Made by a program: the position numbers and the translations under genes. This document shows, in pieces, positions 22,369-33,570 of a stretch of 35,000 bases of DNA; within the stretch, counting starts at the first letter, position 1; each line of letters starts with the position of its first letter. Under the pieces are notes generated by a model. It did no database searches. It was not told where the DNA came from and worked only from the letters and a program-made list of their open reading frames with translations. Origin of the DNA: Apostichopus japonicus (Eukaryota > Echinodermata > Holothuroidea > Aspidochirotida > Stichopodidae); the NCBI RefSeq assembly GCF_037975245.1, contig NC_092567.1:24272376-24307375 (forward strand), read 5' to 3'.

Positions 22369-22893
22369 ATCTTCTTATCAAGAAACATTAATTAGTCTAA
22401 CATAATGTCTATATTTAAAAGTATAACTTCAAAATAATGTAATGAAGTTTTCAAATAAATCATATCTTGAGTTAGGAAGAAAGATATTGAGATTTTGTTT
22501 GAACTAACAATAGTGAAAATATTTGTTTCTTTGATATAACTGACAGTTGCCTGCCACATGAATATCCCTTTAAGTCTCAAACTTTCACGTTCATAAATTG
22601 AAAACAGACAAGACCAACACCCACCCCCCCCCCTTACCCCCAACCCCCCAGGAATTGCATTATCGAGATGGGAGTCGATTGACAAGGAACATATATTTTT
22701 TTGCTGTGGGTTTGAATACATTTGTATGGCGATAAATTACTAATAATATTGGCAAAACTTTATACAAAACTAGAACCAAGAATAAGGAAGATGTAGAAAA
22801 ATTAACATAATAAATATTATATCTATGTTTTTTTTTTGACTATGTGAAAAAATGATCTCATGCTTCCTTTTCTATCACTATTGAATATTTATC

Positions 22894-22992
22894 AGTTTTT
22901 TTGGGAACGAGCTGCCTCCCGGAATTCGTATGATCACGGACTTCACCTACTTCAAATCACACCTGAAAACGCATCTCTTTCAAGAGCACTAA
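22894..22992 (+). pseudogene. C-terminal relic of a non-LTR reverse transcriptase
   Basis: The frame to the TAA at 22990-22992 reads FFGNELPPGIR then MITDFTYFKSHLKTHLFQEH. Known family pattern: the C-terminus of CR1/L2/Jockey-like reverse transcriptases carries LWNxLPxxIR ... FKxxLKTHLF. The Trp of LWN is replaced by Gly (a single base, TGG to GGG). Upstream an in-frame TGA closes the frame within about 25 bp, so only the tail survives. Together with the fragment at 21885-22130 it shows repeated insertion of the same class here. Confidence 0.68.
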
Positions 22993-23408
22993 ACAGATAG
23001 TTTCTAGGATTTTTTAGATTTTATGATGTTCTGTCGTGTATTACCGAGCCATGACATAAAAATGAAATTTAGCTAAGGCTCGTTTAATACTGTCATTAAA
23101 TCATATTAAATTAAGCCAAAACATTGAAGTAAATACAAAAAAATACATGAAAACTATTTGTAATAACATGAATTAACTGTTATTCTCAATTATGTTTTTA
23201 ATATAAATTTTCCTTTTGACATTTGTAATGTTATACATACGTCTATAGGATGCCTTAAAAAACAAATCGACTAGGTTGATGGCGTCATCGCTGATCGAAG
23301 ACGAAAAAAATCTGTAAATTGTAGATTTTTTAAATATTTTTTTACTTCCCTTGAGACGTCTTCATTCTTTGGGAGATGGGCGTGGATACTTCATTCCAAC
23401 GGGTCAAT
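22993..23408. other. Probable retroelement 3' UTR grading into unique DNA
   Basis: Follows the reverse transcriptase relic. No definite terminus seen. Confidence 0.3.
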
Positions 23409-23434
23409 CATTTATTATTATTATTATTTATTAC
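23409..23434. repeat. (TTA)n microsatellite
   Basis: About seven TTA units. These often form the 3' tail of L2/CR1-like insertions, so it may mark an element on either strand. An open minus-strand frame (23424-23729) next to it has no recognised domain. Confidence 0.8.
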
Positions 23435-25511
23435 GACTCAAAACATTAACAGTTATACATAACTTTACAACTGGTGCAATGTGATTTACAATTTCTCGTA
23501 CCGTATGCCAGTAAACCGCATTATCTATAAATAACTCGCCAGGGGACTGCCATAATGTGCCGCAGTTTAGGACGTCCACAGCATGTTGATTGATGAGCCT
23601 ACAATGTTTACATGTTACCCTTTCAAAAATATCTAAGAGAAAAGTGATACTGTAATAAATCCCATAATACCAACTACTAAAATCCATATATATTCTTTGA
23701 CGCAATTTGAACACATTGTAAGCCACCATCGTCTCTTTTTAATTTTTTTTTTCATTAATCTATTTTTCAGGGCATAATAAAGTGATATATTGATCTATAC
23801 GTATATGGTCTGTCTGTCTATCCGTCTGTATGGCTGTGTATCTAGTAAACATGATATGTCTCGCTTTGACTGAGGATCTGTCATTAATCCAAGATTAATA
23901 AATGGAAAAATGATCCGTCTCGTTTGTGGCTTTGACGTATAACATGAAATTCCCAATCGACCATGATATATAAAGATATATAAAGATATTTATATACACA
24001 TGTTTCCGTAACACATATACGTAAAACCTGGTTTCAACTAATGGGAACAGTGAACTGCGTCCTAACACTGACACGCACATAAACACACAATTTGTATACA
24101 CGTTGGAGATTCTTTTCGGTCACTTTCTTGAAATTTAAGGACAAAAATATAAAGAAGTAGAAATAGCAGCTCATTTCACACATGGTTGCTAACGTACGGT
24201 GATTAAACGGCGTCAAATGTAGCTAATTATAGCATCTAGAATTGCTGCAAAAAAGCAAGCTCTAATCGGCTATAATTTGATAAATATTGGGACGTGCATA
24301 CGTCAATGCTAATAATGGAATAATTATTTCTTTATTGTTAGCTTTGGGTTCTGCATACAGGGTGTGTTCGAATAAATTCTGTATATATGGAAGAAAAGTG
24401 TGTATGTGGGTGGGGGGGGGGGGATAATTCAGTAATTTTCCTCTAGTTTTAATCAACCGAATCATCGAAACTCGTATAGATCTTATGACGTAATTAAAAA
24501 AAATAGTTTTAGTACTTTTCTAGGTTTCGGTGATAAAAATATCAGGAAGAAAAGCAAAACATCCGAAATTCTCACTGATTTCATTTATTAAATTTTATGT
24601 TGTTTTTCTTGCCGTTACTTTTTGAACTTTGATAATATGACGTATTTTGACATAGAAGAGTCTTTTAATTGTTATAATGCATTTACCTAAACAAGAGTTG
24701 GTTCTATTTCTCTTTGTTCTCGGTCTTGTTACCCCCCTTTTTTTATTGGGGTGGGGGTATTCTCTTTTTTTCATATCTGCTGTCTCACTTAATTCCTAGA
24801 CAGAAAATTTTCTTTAGAAATGAAATTTGGGACATCCTCATATTTAATTCTAAAAATACGTTTTATTTAAATTTATTGCAAAGATTCTCTTTAAATTATG
24901 AAAATTGCTTAATAATATCAACTGTGTCTATACATACCTTTATCTGTTATACATATTTCCTTATTTTTTTATATTTCACCACAGCTTCCGGTGGCCTGAT
25001 TAAAATTGTAAATAAACAATTCAACTATTAAAATATCTGTTGATTTATGCCCATTCTTATAGTATAGTTAAATATCAGTTTATTTATTTTATTTGATATT
25101 TTTGCTATCTTGTTTTCGTTCAAAACTTCCAAACTACGTCAATAGCTATTTTCGGATACCCATGATGACATATACGATGTCTCTAGACAAGTTTCTGTAA
25201 GTTATAGCTTTCTTTAGCTTTTTGATTGTTTTTCCATATTCTACCAAGTATGCTACCATAATGATGCATTCCATGTACCATTGGTATATTTAGCTTTTTG
25301 AGGATTAATATCTCTGTTTTATAAATATCTTTCTAGTATTCATTCATAAGTAACTACCCTGATATATCATAGTATAAAGAATCAATGAGCTACTGTCATA
25401 AATAATGTATAGCATGTCGTGATAAATGTTCACGGTCCTTCGTAGCGACTGCTCATCGTTCTTACAAACTCCAATCAGTCCAAATGGATTAATGTGTCTG
25501 TCATATATTTG
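23435..25511. other. Non-coding stretch, no gene recognised
   Basis: AT-rich with CTGT repeats near 23805-23845 and a G12 run at 24412-24423. Short frames of 60-105 codons have no start context or splice context that I can support. Confidence 0.4.
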
Positions 25512-25515
25512 GTAA

Positions 25516-25620
25516 TGGTGCTATCAGCGGTATTAATTACCCTGGTGCCATCAGTCAGTCGAACATTGGTGCCATCAGTCTCACAATATCCTGGTTTCAT
25601 GATCCAGTCTTATACTATAC
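25516..25620. repeat. Short degenerate tandem repeat, TGGTGCCATCAGTC unit
   Basis: TGGTGCTATCAGCG at 25516, TGGTGCCATCAGTC at 25543 and 25567, and a weaker TGGTTTCATGATCC at about 25592, spaced 24-27 bp apart. Confidence 0.65.
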
Positions 25621-25977
25621 CCTGATTCCACCCCACTATCAAATATTAGTTACAGAAATAAATTGAATTTATGTGTGACAATGTAAATTATTTATATGTA
25701 TTAATCCAACCATACCACACACGTATATTATTCCACACTTTACATATCATCAGGTGTTTAAATTGGCTACAACCAAGCACGAGCATAATTAAAACATATT
25801 GATATATTCTCCAAAGTCACTTAATTCACTTATTTAACTAAGTAATTTTACTTTAAATGTGGCATAGAGAATTGTTTTATTTCTTTCTTTTTTTATAGTT
25901 ATTTCTAGATTAATATTTCTTTATTGATAAACCTTCTCTTCATACAACATAAATATGACTAAGTGTAAAAGTAGGTT

Positions 25978-26016
25978 GGTCTGATGTTTCGATCCTAGCA
26001 GGATCTTCTTCATGGG
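25978..26016 (-). ncRNA. Hammerhead-like motif, probable Penelope-like element remnant
   Basis: On the minus strand the order is CCCATGA, then AGAA, then a perfect hairpin GATCCT-GCT-AGGATC (26005-25991), then GAAAC, then ATCAGACC. This is the layout of a hammerhead ribozyme core (CUGAUGA, stem II, GAAA), and Penelope-like retroelements are known to carry minimal hammerheads of this sort. Core positions U4 and G5 appear as C and C, so self-cleavage is not expected. No reverse transcriptase or GIY-YIG frame is recognisable nearby. Alternative: a short inverted repeat of another element. Confidence 0.45.
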
Positions 26017-27288
26017 CTGAATGACATTTTACAGTTACAGAAGGGACAAATACACGAACAGAATACAGACAGGTTAATAATCATTGTGAACACAAAGAGA
26101 TAAATGTAAGGGTCTTAGTAGTTGCTAATAGTTTTATTTAAGATTTCTAACAGTTTTATTTTATTTTGATAAATATAACTAGCCACCAGTACGGTATAAA
26201 TTATTTAATAATCATTTTTCTTGCATTGATATAGTTCTGTACACGCAAACCAGAGAAAGGTATCGAACCATCATCATCAAATAATAGTGAAATGTTTATT
26301 TAGCTTTAAAAATAGTATTTTTTTTTATTTTGCTCTCTAAACTGTATTTTAATATCAACTCAACTGTTACTGGTTTGCGTCCATTGCAACGTATATAGTA
26401 GACTGTTTCTAACATACAACGCCCTGACGAAAATAGCACGTGATAACATATACCATTGATGTTGTCCTAACGAAAATAGAGCATTATAGGCATGTTATTG
26501 TTACATGCCACAGAATTTCTGCAGTATTTTCGTCGTCTTCTTTCCAAATTTCAAGAAGTTAATGCAGTTGTCAACTTGTCTCATGGGATACATTTTAGTT
26601 TTGAATCAATAAGAGTATTTCATGTTATTGAAAATGTATATAAATATGAGAGATAAACATCATATGAAGCTGGAGCTGACCTCATTGATGACGTCAGGGA
26701 TATGTTTAGAAAACAAACTCAAAGAGAAAAAAATTGTGAGACAAGATTCATGGTGTGATTCCTCAGGTGGAGAGGCGGGTATTTTTTTTTTTCTTCAAAT
26801 TAAATCCGCCTCCTGAGTTTTCTTCATCAACCTTTATGTGTGTCGTTTGTGTTTGGCAAATGTTTCGAGTATTACTCAAAATAAAATTGTTAATTGAATA
26901 AATTAATCTTCTTTCTTTGATTGTTTTGGTTTTAAACGAAAGCTACTTGTGCGATTAATTAATCAATTTGATTTTAATTCCCAAAGGTTTCTGTCGCCCA
27001 GAAAAATTAGCGTTATCGCTTTAAACATTTATAATAGCAAATTTGGAAAATGTCTTACTTTTCGAGGTTTCACTTTTTGAAATGAAACTTGGACTATTTA
27101 AGGTAATGACTGACTTCGTCGTGTGATCATAATTTTGAATAGCAATGAAACAGTAATCACTATCAAATTGAAACCCCAACGAATTATTTTAAGACTTTAA
27201 ACACATAAGACAAAATAAACTGATATCAGCTTGTTTTGTTATTTTGCCTCGCAAGTGTTAATAATGATAAAAGCAGTAAGTTAAAGAA
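26017..27288. other. Non-coding stretch with a hairpin and an isolated CRE
   Basis: No gene recognised. TGACGTCA lies at 26689-26696 and an inverted repeat at 26762-26817. Confidence 0.4.
26762..26817. repeat. Imperfect inverted repeat (hairpin)
   Basis: CTCAGG(TGGAG)AGGCGG at 26762-26778 pairs with CCGCCTCCTGAG at 26806-26817. This gives 12 paired bases with a 5-nt bulge and an AT-rich loop. It stands out because it is GC-rich within AT-rich DNA. Confidence 0.7.
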
Positions 27289-27331
27289 GTGTGTGTGTGT
27301 GGTGGGGGGGGGGGGGTGGGTGGGTGCGTGT
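27289..27331. repeat. (GT)n followed by G13 and TGGG repeats
   Basis: GT dinucleotides run into a 13-base G tract (27304-27316) and TGGGTGGG. Confidence 0.92.
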
Positions 27332-28119
27332 GGACCCTACACGTGTAACTATACAACTATCGAAATTGATTGGAATAGCTTGTATTAACTTTCTATGATT
27401 TTCAATCTTTTCCACCAGTTGATTATTGGATGAAAGAAGGTGTTCAACAATGAGTTCGTATACACAGGCTGATATAATCATTATTATGTACCACTCCATC
27501 AGAAATCGGTATCTTATCTCAAGAATTTCTTAAATCCATAATTTAATAATTTTAATAATAATTGTAATATTCCACGAATATCTCCATTTATTATTTCATT
27601 TCAAGTTGCGTGATAAAGCGAGGATGCACGTGGGGATTTGGGTGGATGGGGGGGGGGGTGAGGTGTGAAAGAAATACATGATGTTTGGCTATGCATGTCG
27701 CGTTGAACATTAAATATTAAATGATAGACATGCTGAAGTCTCCCTATGCCTGCGGAAAGACAAATATCTTAAAGACAAAGCAGGGAATAATAACATCAGC
27801 ATGAGCAAAATGTCAAACATAAATAATTCAAATGTTTTGAGTTTTTAAACAAATTACTGATGCTAATTATGTATTTTATGCATATTTAATACATACAGTT
27901 CATTCGAAGTTGATAAAGTGCGGACTATAATTTACTTTAACTGTGAATAGGTGACAAAGTTACTCTGGCCTAGTTTGTGTGTTCATGTTATAGTCAGTGA
28001 ACTGTGAATATGTTTCTGTCGATTAACAACGTAACACTGTTCCAAAGATACGTTGTGCGTTCCACTTTCAAGTTTGAGAGATTCGAGCCGATCTGAGAAG
28101 CGTTCACCTGATCTAAACG

Positions 28120-28121
<2 letters not shown>
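27332..28121. other. Non-coding stretch, nothing recognised
   Basis: AT-rich with a G11 run at 27648-27658. Confidence 0.4.

Positions 28122-28200
<79 letters not shown>
28122..28200. repeat. (AT)n microsatellite
   Basis: About 79 bp of uninterrupted AT, then GCCCG and a short second TA run. Confidence 0.97.
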
Positions 28201-28201
<1 letters not shown>

Positions 28202-28217
28202 CCCGTATATATATATA

Positions 28218-29228
28218 CACTAACACCAATAAACCGTCCACGTTTATCCAAAATTTAAAAGTGCTCCTAAATTAGACTTTATGACTGGTTCCAAAAAAAA
28301 ATTCTCTCTTACCTAGAGATTTATGCGCCATTCGAGTAAAATACGCCATTTATTTAGATGTTTCGGAAATTTTAGAAAGGTACCCAATTGTTAAAGTGAG
28401 TGCTATCTGCATTGATATTGGTCTGTTTATTTATGTTAACACTTTCTACACACGTAACTGAATACTCGGGCGTCAGCTTTCTAGCGTTATGTACTTTTTT
28501 TCAGCGTATATTTCCTCCAACGACCTATAAAAATGTTACATCTCTTGTGTCAAATTGGCAAGAAAAGTGATAAAAGGGTAGTTTTCACTACTTCGATCGT
28601 TGAGTCATAAATCTGTCCGAGTTTCATCGCTTTTGACCTGTTTATCTCACTAAATTAAAACAGCCTTTATTCCCAATCGTTTTTTATTCCACCCCAGGAT
28701 GGAATGACGATGGAATTTTCTTCTTCTTAGCTCATTGCTTTAGACTGTGAAGGTAATTGTACTTGCAACTTTTACAGTAAGTTTTATCAGTTTTACTGAT
28801 ATCTTTCCTTTCGGACGGTTATGGTGGGTAACAGATGGCAAAGATAAAAAACGGACGGAAAAGAAAGACTAAGATGAAGAGGGAGAAAAGATCTTCAATT
28901 GTAGAAACGTCAGAAATGCCCTTCGAATTTGAATGTCTTTAATATAATTGCAATGATATAGGCTTTTGGCTGTTAATATTCTAGTTAAGCCGTAAGTTCA
29001 AGAAAAGGCTAAGCAATGTGACGTCAGATAAACGTATGACAACTCCCATTATGACGTCGTTTATAATTACTATAGCATATCGTTAGAAACAATTCTTGGA
29101 ATACGCAAGGACGTCGTGAATTGTACATAATGATATTAAAAAGGGAGCAAAAAAAGAGCGACTTTCACCCAGTTGGGAGAAATGTTTGTCTAAACTGTAC
29201 TATCATGTCACGCTTTCTCAGAGCACTC
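28218..29228. other. Non-coding stretch, no gene recognised
   Basis: Contains TGACGTCA at 29019-29026 and several GACGTCG sites (about 29051, 29110). No exon supported. Confidence 0.4.
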
Positions 29229-29270
29229 CTACTGTCAGTATGAATATAATGTATGGATTAGAATAAAGGT

Positions 29271-29535
29271 GAGGAACTGTTCGTACTGTCAGTACGAGTG
29301 CTTTGAAGCATGATTTGAGAGGACAGTATAGAGTGGTGAAAAGCATTAGAGTCAGAGAGTCAGGAACTGTTTATACTGTCAGTACGACTGCTTTGAAGCA
29401 TGGTTTGAGATAACAGTATATCGTGGTATTAGCATTAGAATCGGAGAAAGGTTATGAACTGTTGTACTGTCAGAACGAGTGCTTTGAAGCGTGAAAAGAA
29501 AGGACAGTACAGAGTGGTATTAGCACTATAGTAAT
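29271..29535. repeat. 90-bp tandem triplication with a palindromic GTACTG-T-CAGTAC core
   Basis: Three tandem units with the anchor GAACTGT at 29274, 29364 and 29456 (periods 90 and 92). They share GTACTGTCAGTACGAGTG, CTTTGAAGCATGATTTGAGA, GGACAGTATAGAGTGG and TATTAGCATTAG. The 13-nt palindrome GTACTGTCAGTAC is perfect in unit 1 (29283-29295) and one base off in units 2 and 3. A further partial copy (CTACTGTCAGTAT) sits upstream at 29229-29241. Confidence 0.9.
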
Positions 29536-31760
29536 GTCCAAACTGGCTGCTACGATTTTCGTCGTCTTTTAATCTACGAAACTGCAAAAAGCAACGAACG
29601 TATTTGCTCATTATAATCTAATGCAAGCAATCAGCAGCCTCACCTACTTTCATAATTATAATTCGGCTAGCAATAGCAGAGTCCCCTTAATCGGCCGTGG
29701 TATTCAAACTGATTGGTTTGTTGAGCCCAATTTTCCTCCTGATCACTATTTTGCGACCTTCAAGTGTTGAGTGATGTAGTGGTTATAATTTGTAATATCT
29801 GTCGTTAAATTCCTTCATTTACGTTTGGTATTTTTGAAACCATATAAATAAAAATTAACGGTTTTCTTTTCTTAAGGTACTGGGGAATGTAATATTTCCC
29901 CCCCCCCCCCATTCAAATATCTAGAGGAAAATGGAATGTAGGAATTATTTCCAATTTACACCAGCAGGCTTAGTATTTTTTCTTTCGTTAGTCAAATTTC
30001 CTCTGGACATACCCTTTTTAGGCAAAGATAAGGTAACGGGAAATACGTAAGGCTCAAATTTCATATTCTTTTTGCAAGAAAGGTTGCAGAAAGGAAATAA
30101 GAGAGAGAGGGGCGGGAAGGAGGGGAGGGGAGGGAGGAGGGCAGGGAGATTGGGGGAGTGATAGAGGGATGTTTTTGAGGAAAGGCTGACATCGAGTTAT
30201 CAAAGACATGTGCATACACTCTAATGAAATGAAATATTATGAATATATAGGTGAGGTTGCTTTGGGATATAAATAAACTTTTCAACCAATATTTCCCATC
30301 AATCATAATATAAATATGAACATTTAGTCAACCTCGATAATATACAATATTTCTTACACATTTTAACGACTCTACCATGCGCACTTAATTTTATGAAACG
30401 GATTTTCTTATTGGGTTATAATATTAAATGAAAAGCCCTTGGCAGAGCTCGCCTGCGTTTTAATTAAAACTCGAAAATCACTTAATTACAGCGTTGCATA
30501 TTAATTTCATTAATCCCACAGAATAGTGTAACAGACTGTAAGCTTTAATGATGTAGAGGCAGTTTTTTCTTGTCGAGAGCAAAGATGAAAAGGGGGGGAG
30601 AAAGAAAATAAAATAAAAATAGAACTTTTGTTTTCATTTTCTTGTCGTATTTGAAGACTATTATCTCCATTGAATTTGTCACGTGATCCTCCACAAAAGA
30701 GTTTCATGTTTCATATTTCATTTCGGTTTCATTAGTTTGTTTGACAACCTTTTGTCAAACTATTTAAGTAACTCATATTTTCATCTAAATAATGTTGTTT
30801 TGGGGTCAATAAAGGCCAACACTATAAATATAGTCGGACGTTCTAACGTTCTTTCTTGTAATTACTAAGACATCATGTTTTTAATAGATTGCTTGGTCAA
30901 CCAGTGAGGCTCATTCTCACGATAAACTGGCGATACAGTCAAACTTATACTTGAATGCGCTTATCTTTGAATATTCATGTCAACCATGTTTTCAAGTAAT
31001 TAATGACAGGTGAAAAAAGTGGGGGAACGATGGGAGGTAAGTGAATGGTCAAACGTATTTTAATGAGGGGGAGTGGCTTATCATCAACACACAATAAAGC
31101 GACCTTGTCGATTTACCTTTTTATATTACTTTAATTTCTTCCGTCCTTAAATAGAATAATACTTTTATAAATAAATGATTCTTCTCCCTACACACATTCT
31201 TAGTCATCTATTACCCCCCCCCCCCCCCCCCGCATACCTTTATATCTCTTGCATGTCTTTATTTTTATCCGTTTTCCTTAAAACAAATCCTTTATCCGTT
31301 TTCACTTTGGTTATAAATCTTGACATATTAAGCCATTCTGATACTGTGTTTACATATAGCAATAGAACGTATCCTACGTGTATCTAAACATCGTCATCGT
31401 CATCTATGTTGGCCAAACGTTTCTGCAATCTTAGCAATTATAAATACATTTTTGGTATAGTCTATTTTATCGTTTTGATTATTTAAACTGTCAAACTTCC
31501 TTCTTTTTTTTTTCTCCGTAAAGATCTCTGAGTTTGTAGATGCTTTGCGTGGATCAAAAAATTCTGTTCTGACCTGGAATTTCACTTGCTCCTAGTAAAT
31601 TTAAAATACAGAAGATATATACCATGTTGGTTTCACAGAATACTGGAGCGGAAAGCTGACATTCCGAGGCGGAACAGGAGGCGGAAGTGAAGGCGGAAGA
31701 GGAGGAGGAGGGGTTAATCTGGAACAGGGGAAAGGTACAAATATAAAATAACAGCATCAT
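29536..31760. other. Non-coding stretch, no gene recognised
   Basis: Contains C runs at 29898-29910 and 31214-31231 (the longest, 18) and a G-rich patch at 30110-30155. GGGAGGTAAGTG at about 31032-31043 is a good isolated donor, but no open exon precedes it. The purine-rich GGCGGAA repeats at 31665-31715 look like simple sequence. Confidence 0.4.
30110..30155 (+). other. G-quadruplex-prone purine tract
   Basis: GGGGAGGGGAGGGAGGAGGG lies at 30122-30141, with more G runs either side (GGCGGGAAGG, CAGGGAG). Confidence 0.7.
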
Positions 31761-31761
31761 C

Positions 31762-31822
31762 AATCATAATAATAATTAATAATACAGCAATAATAAGGCG
31801 CATCTCAAAGTACTTTACATGG
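31762..31822 (-). mobile_element. 3' end of an L2/CR1-like LINE or dependent SINE, minus strand
   Basis: Read on the minus strand, CCATGTAAAGTACTTTGAGATGCGCC is followed by TTATTATTGC and TTATTATTATGA-like repeats. This is a common 3' terminus of L2/CR1-type elements and their SINE partners. The body upstream (higher coordinates, about 31823-32050) has no recognisable coding match. Confidence 0.45.
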
Positions 31823-32580
31823 GGCTAGAGCAGATGAAAAAAAAAAGTTTATAAAAATTTGAACCCGATTATCACACTGTTTTGAAGAAGTTAGAACTGT
31901 ACAGGTCTTTAAAGGAAGTGCCACAACATATCAGCTTTCTCTCAATAACTCTTACAAAATACCGCAGAAATATTGATTTCTCAAAGGGATTACTTTTTAC
32001 CATGCAACAAAGACACGACATAGATGTAAACTTTGATAACAAAAAGTACACAGGTTTTTAATTCTAAAGAGGGATTTATTTATGTTCATAAGTATAATCC
32101 AGAGAGTGTATACAATAAAATTTTATTTAAAGTATAATATACAAACAATATATAAAACAAAAATACGACCTAAACAAACCAAGGAATAAAATCTAGTATC
32201 TCTTGTATTTTTACGACTGGGTGTTAACATTAAGAACAATTAGTTTAAACAAGCTATCTTTGCTTATGAGTATTTTTGTTTTACTACTCTTCTCCTCTTT
32301 TGCCAAATACAAGTCTAAAAGCTTGAATTTCAAATGCTGGTAGTTCATAGCAACAAAATAAAAGAAGGGAAGGCACAAACTGAGAGTACTAAAAGACTAT
32401 AGCATTTAAGTTTACGATTATGAAGTACAAAAATAATGAAAATCGAGAAGCTTTTAAATGAGATCTTACTCGTTTGATTTAACGATCATACTATCGATGA
32501 GGCTGAAGTTTCAATTCTGTTAAAGCAGTCTATCTTGATTATTTGACTGTGCATGTTTTTGTGCTTCTTTTCGTTTCTTG
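31823..32580. other. Non-coding stretch, nothing certain
   Basis: May include the decayed body of the minus-strand retroelement ending at 31762. The rest is AT-rich and featureless. Confidence 0.35.
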
Positions 32581-33391
32581 TCTTTTCTCTCCTCTCCTCT
32601 CCCCTCCCCTCCCCTCCCTCTCCTCTCCTCTCCTCTCCTCTCCTCTCCTCTCCTCTCCTCTCCTCTCCTCTCCTCTCCTCTCCTCTCCTCTCCTCTCCTC
32701 TCCTCTCCTCTCCTCTCCTCTCCTCTCCTCTCCTCTCCTCTCCTCTCCTCTCCTCTCCTCTCCTCTCCTCTCCTCTCCTCTCCTCTCCTCTCCTCTCCTC
32801 TCCTCTCCTCTCCTCTCCTCTCCTCTCCTCTCCTCTCCTCTCCTCTCCTCTCCTCTCCTCTCCTCTCCTCTCCTCTCCTCTCCTCTCCTCTCCTCTCCTC
32901 TCCTCTCCTCTCCTCTCCTCTCCTCTCCTCTCCTCTCCTCTCCTCTCCTCTCCTCTCCTCTCCTCTCCTCTCCTCTCCTCTCCTCTCCTCTCCTCTCCTC
33001 TCCTCTCCTCTCCTCTCCTCTCCTCTCCTCTCCTCTCCTCTCCTCTCCTCTCCTCTCCTCTCCTCTCCTCTCCTCTCCTCTCCTCTCCTCTCCTCTCCTC
33101 TCCTCTCCTCTCCTCTCCTCTCCTCTCCTCTCCTCTCCTCTCCTCTCCTCTCCTCTCCTCTCCTCTCCTCTCCTCTCCTCTCCTCTCCTCTCCTCTCCTC
33201 TCCTCTCCTCTCCTCTCCTCTCCTCTCCTCTCCTCTCCTCTCCTCTCCTCTCCTCTCCTCTCCTCTCCTCTCCTCTCCTCTCCTCTCCTCTCCTCTCCTC
33301 TCCTCTCCTCTCCTCTCCTCTCTTCCCCTCTTCTCTCTTCTCCTCTCTTCTCCTCTCTTCTCCTCTCTTCTCCTCTCTTCTCTTCTCTTCT
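32581..33391. repeat. 811-nt pure pyrimidine tract with about 141 perfect TCCTC units
   Basis: The plus strand has no purine from 32581 to 33391. From 32617 to 33322 it is a perfect period-5 array (706 nt, about 141 copies of TCCTC). It is flanked by variant units (CCCCT on the left, TCTTC and TCCTCTCTTC on the right) and then a CTTTT-rich tail to about 33490. Because the unit has no stop codon in any plus frame, three overlapping frames of about 310 codons appear here. They are artefacts of the repeat. Confidence 0.99.
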
Positions 33392-33490
33392 ACTTTTTTT
33401 CTTTTCTTTTATTTTCTTTCCATTTCATTTCTTTTCTTATGTTTACTTTTCTTTACTTTTCTTTACTTTTCTTTTCTTTTCTTTTCTTTG
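33392..33490. repeat. CTTTT-rich degenerate tail of the pyrimidine tract
   Basis: CTTTT/CTTTA/CATTT pentamers with occasional A and G, ending before GATTTAG. Confidence 0.9.
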
Positions 33491-33570
33491 ATTTAGTTAT
33501 TGGGTAATGCTTATTGCTTATTTCGAAATTATTGTTTTATTTTGTTCATTCTCGATATCGTTTTGTGCAG

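Noticed and set aside
22392-22721. Minus-strand frame of 109 codons
   Set aside because: It crosses a C10 run (poly-Gly) and has no family features; chance in AT-rich DNA.
23424-23729. Minus-strand frame of 101 codons
   Set aside because: No recognisable domain and it starts inside a (TTA)n repeat tail. Probably chance or part of a decayed retroelement.
28313-28349. Minus-strand start exon (ATG reading MAYFTRMAHKSL then CTAG/GTAAGAG)
   Set aside because: The donor is good, but twelve codons with no leader signature, promoter or partner exon are easily explained by chance.
32543-33507. Three overlapping frames of about 310 codons made of Leu-Ser-Pro repeats
   Set aside because: They are translations of the TCCTC pentamer, which has no stop codon in any plus frame. 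The pattern is identical in all frames, so it is not evidence of a protein.
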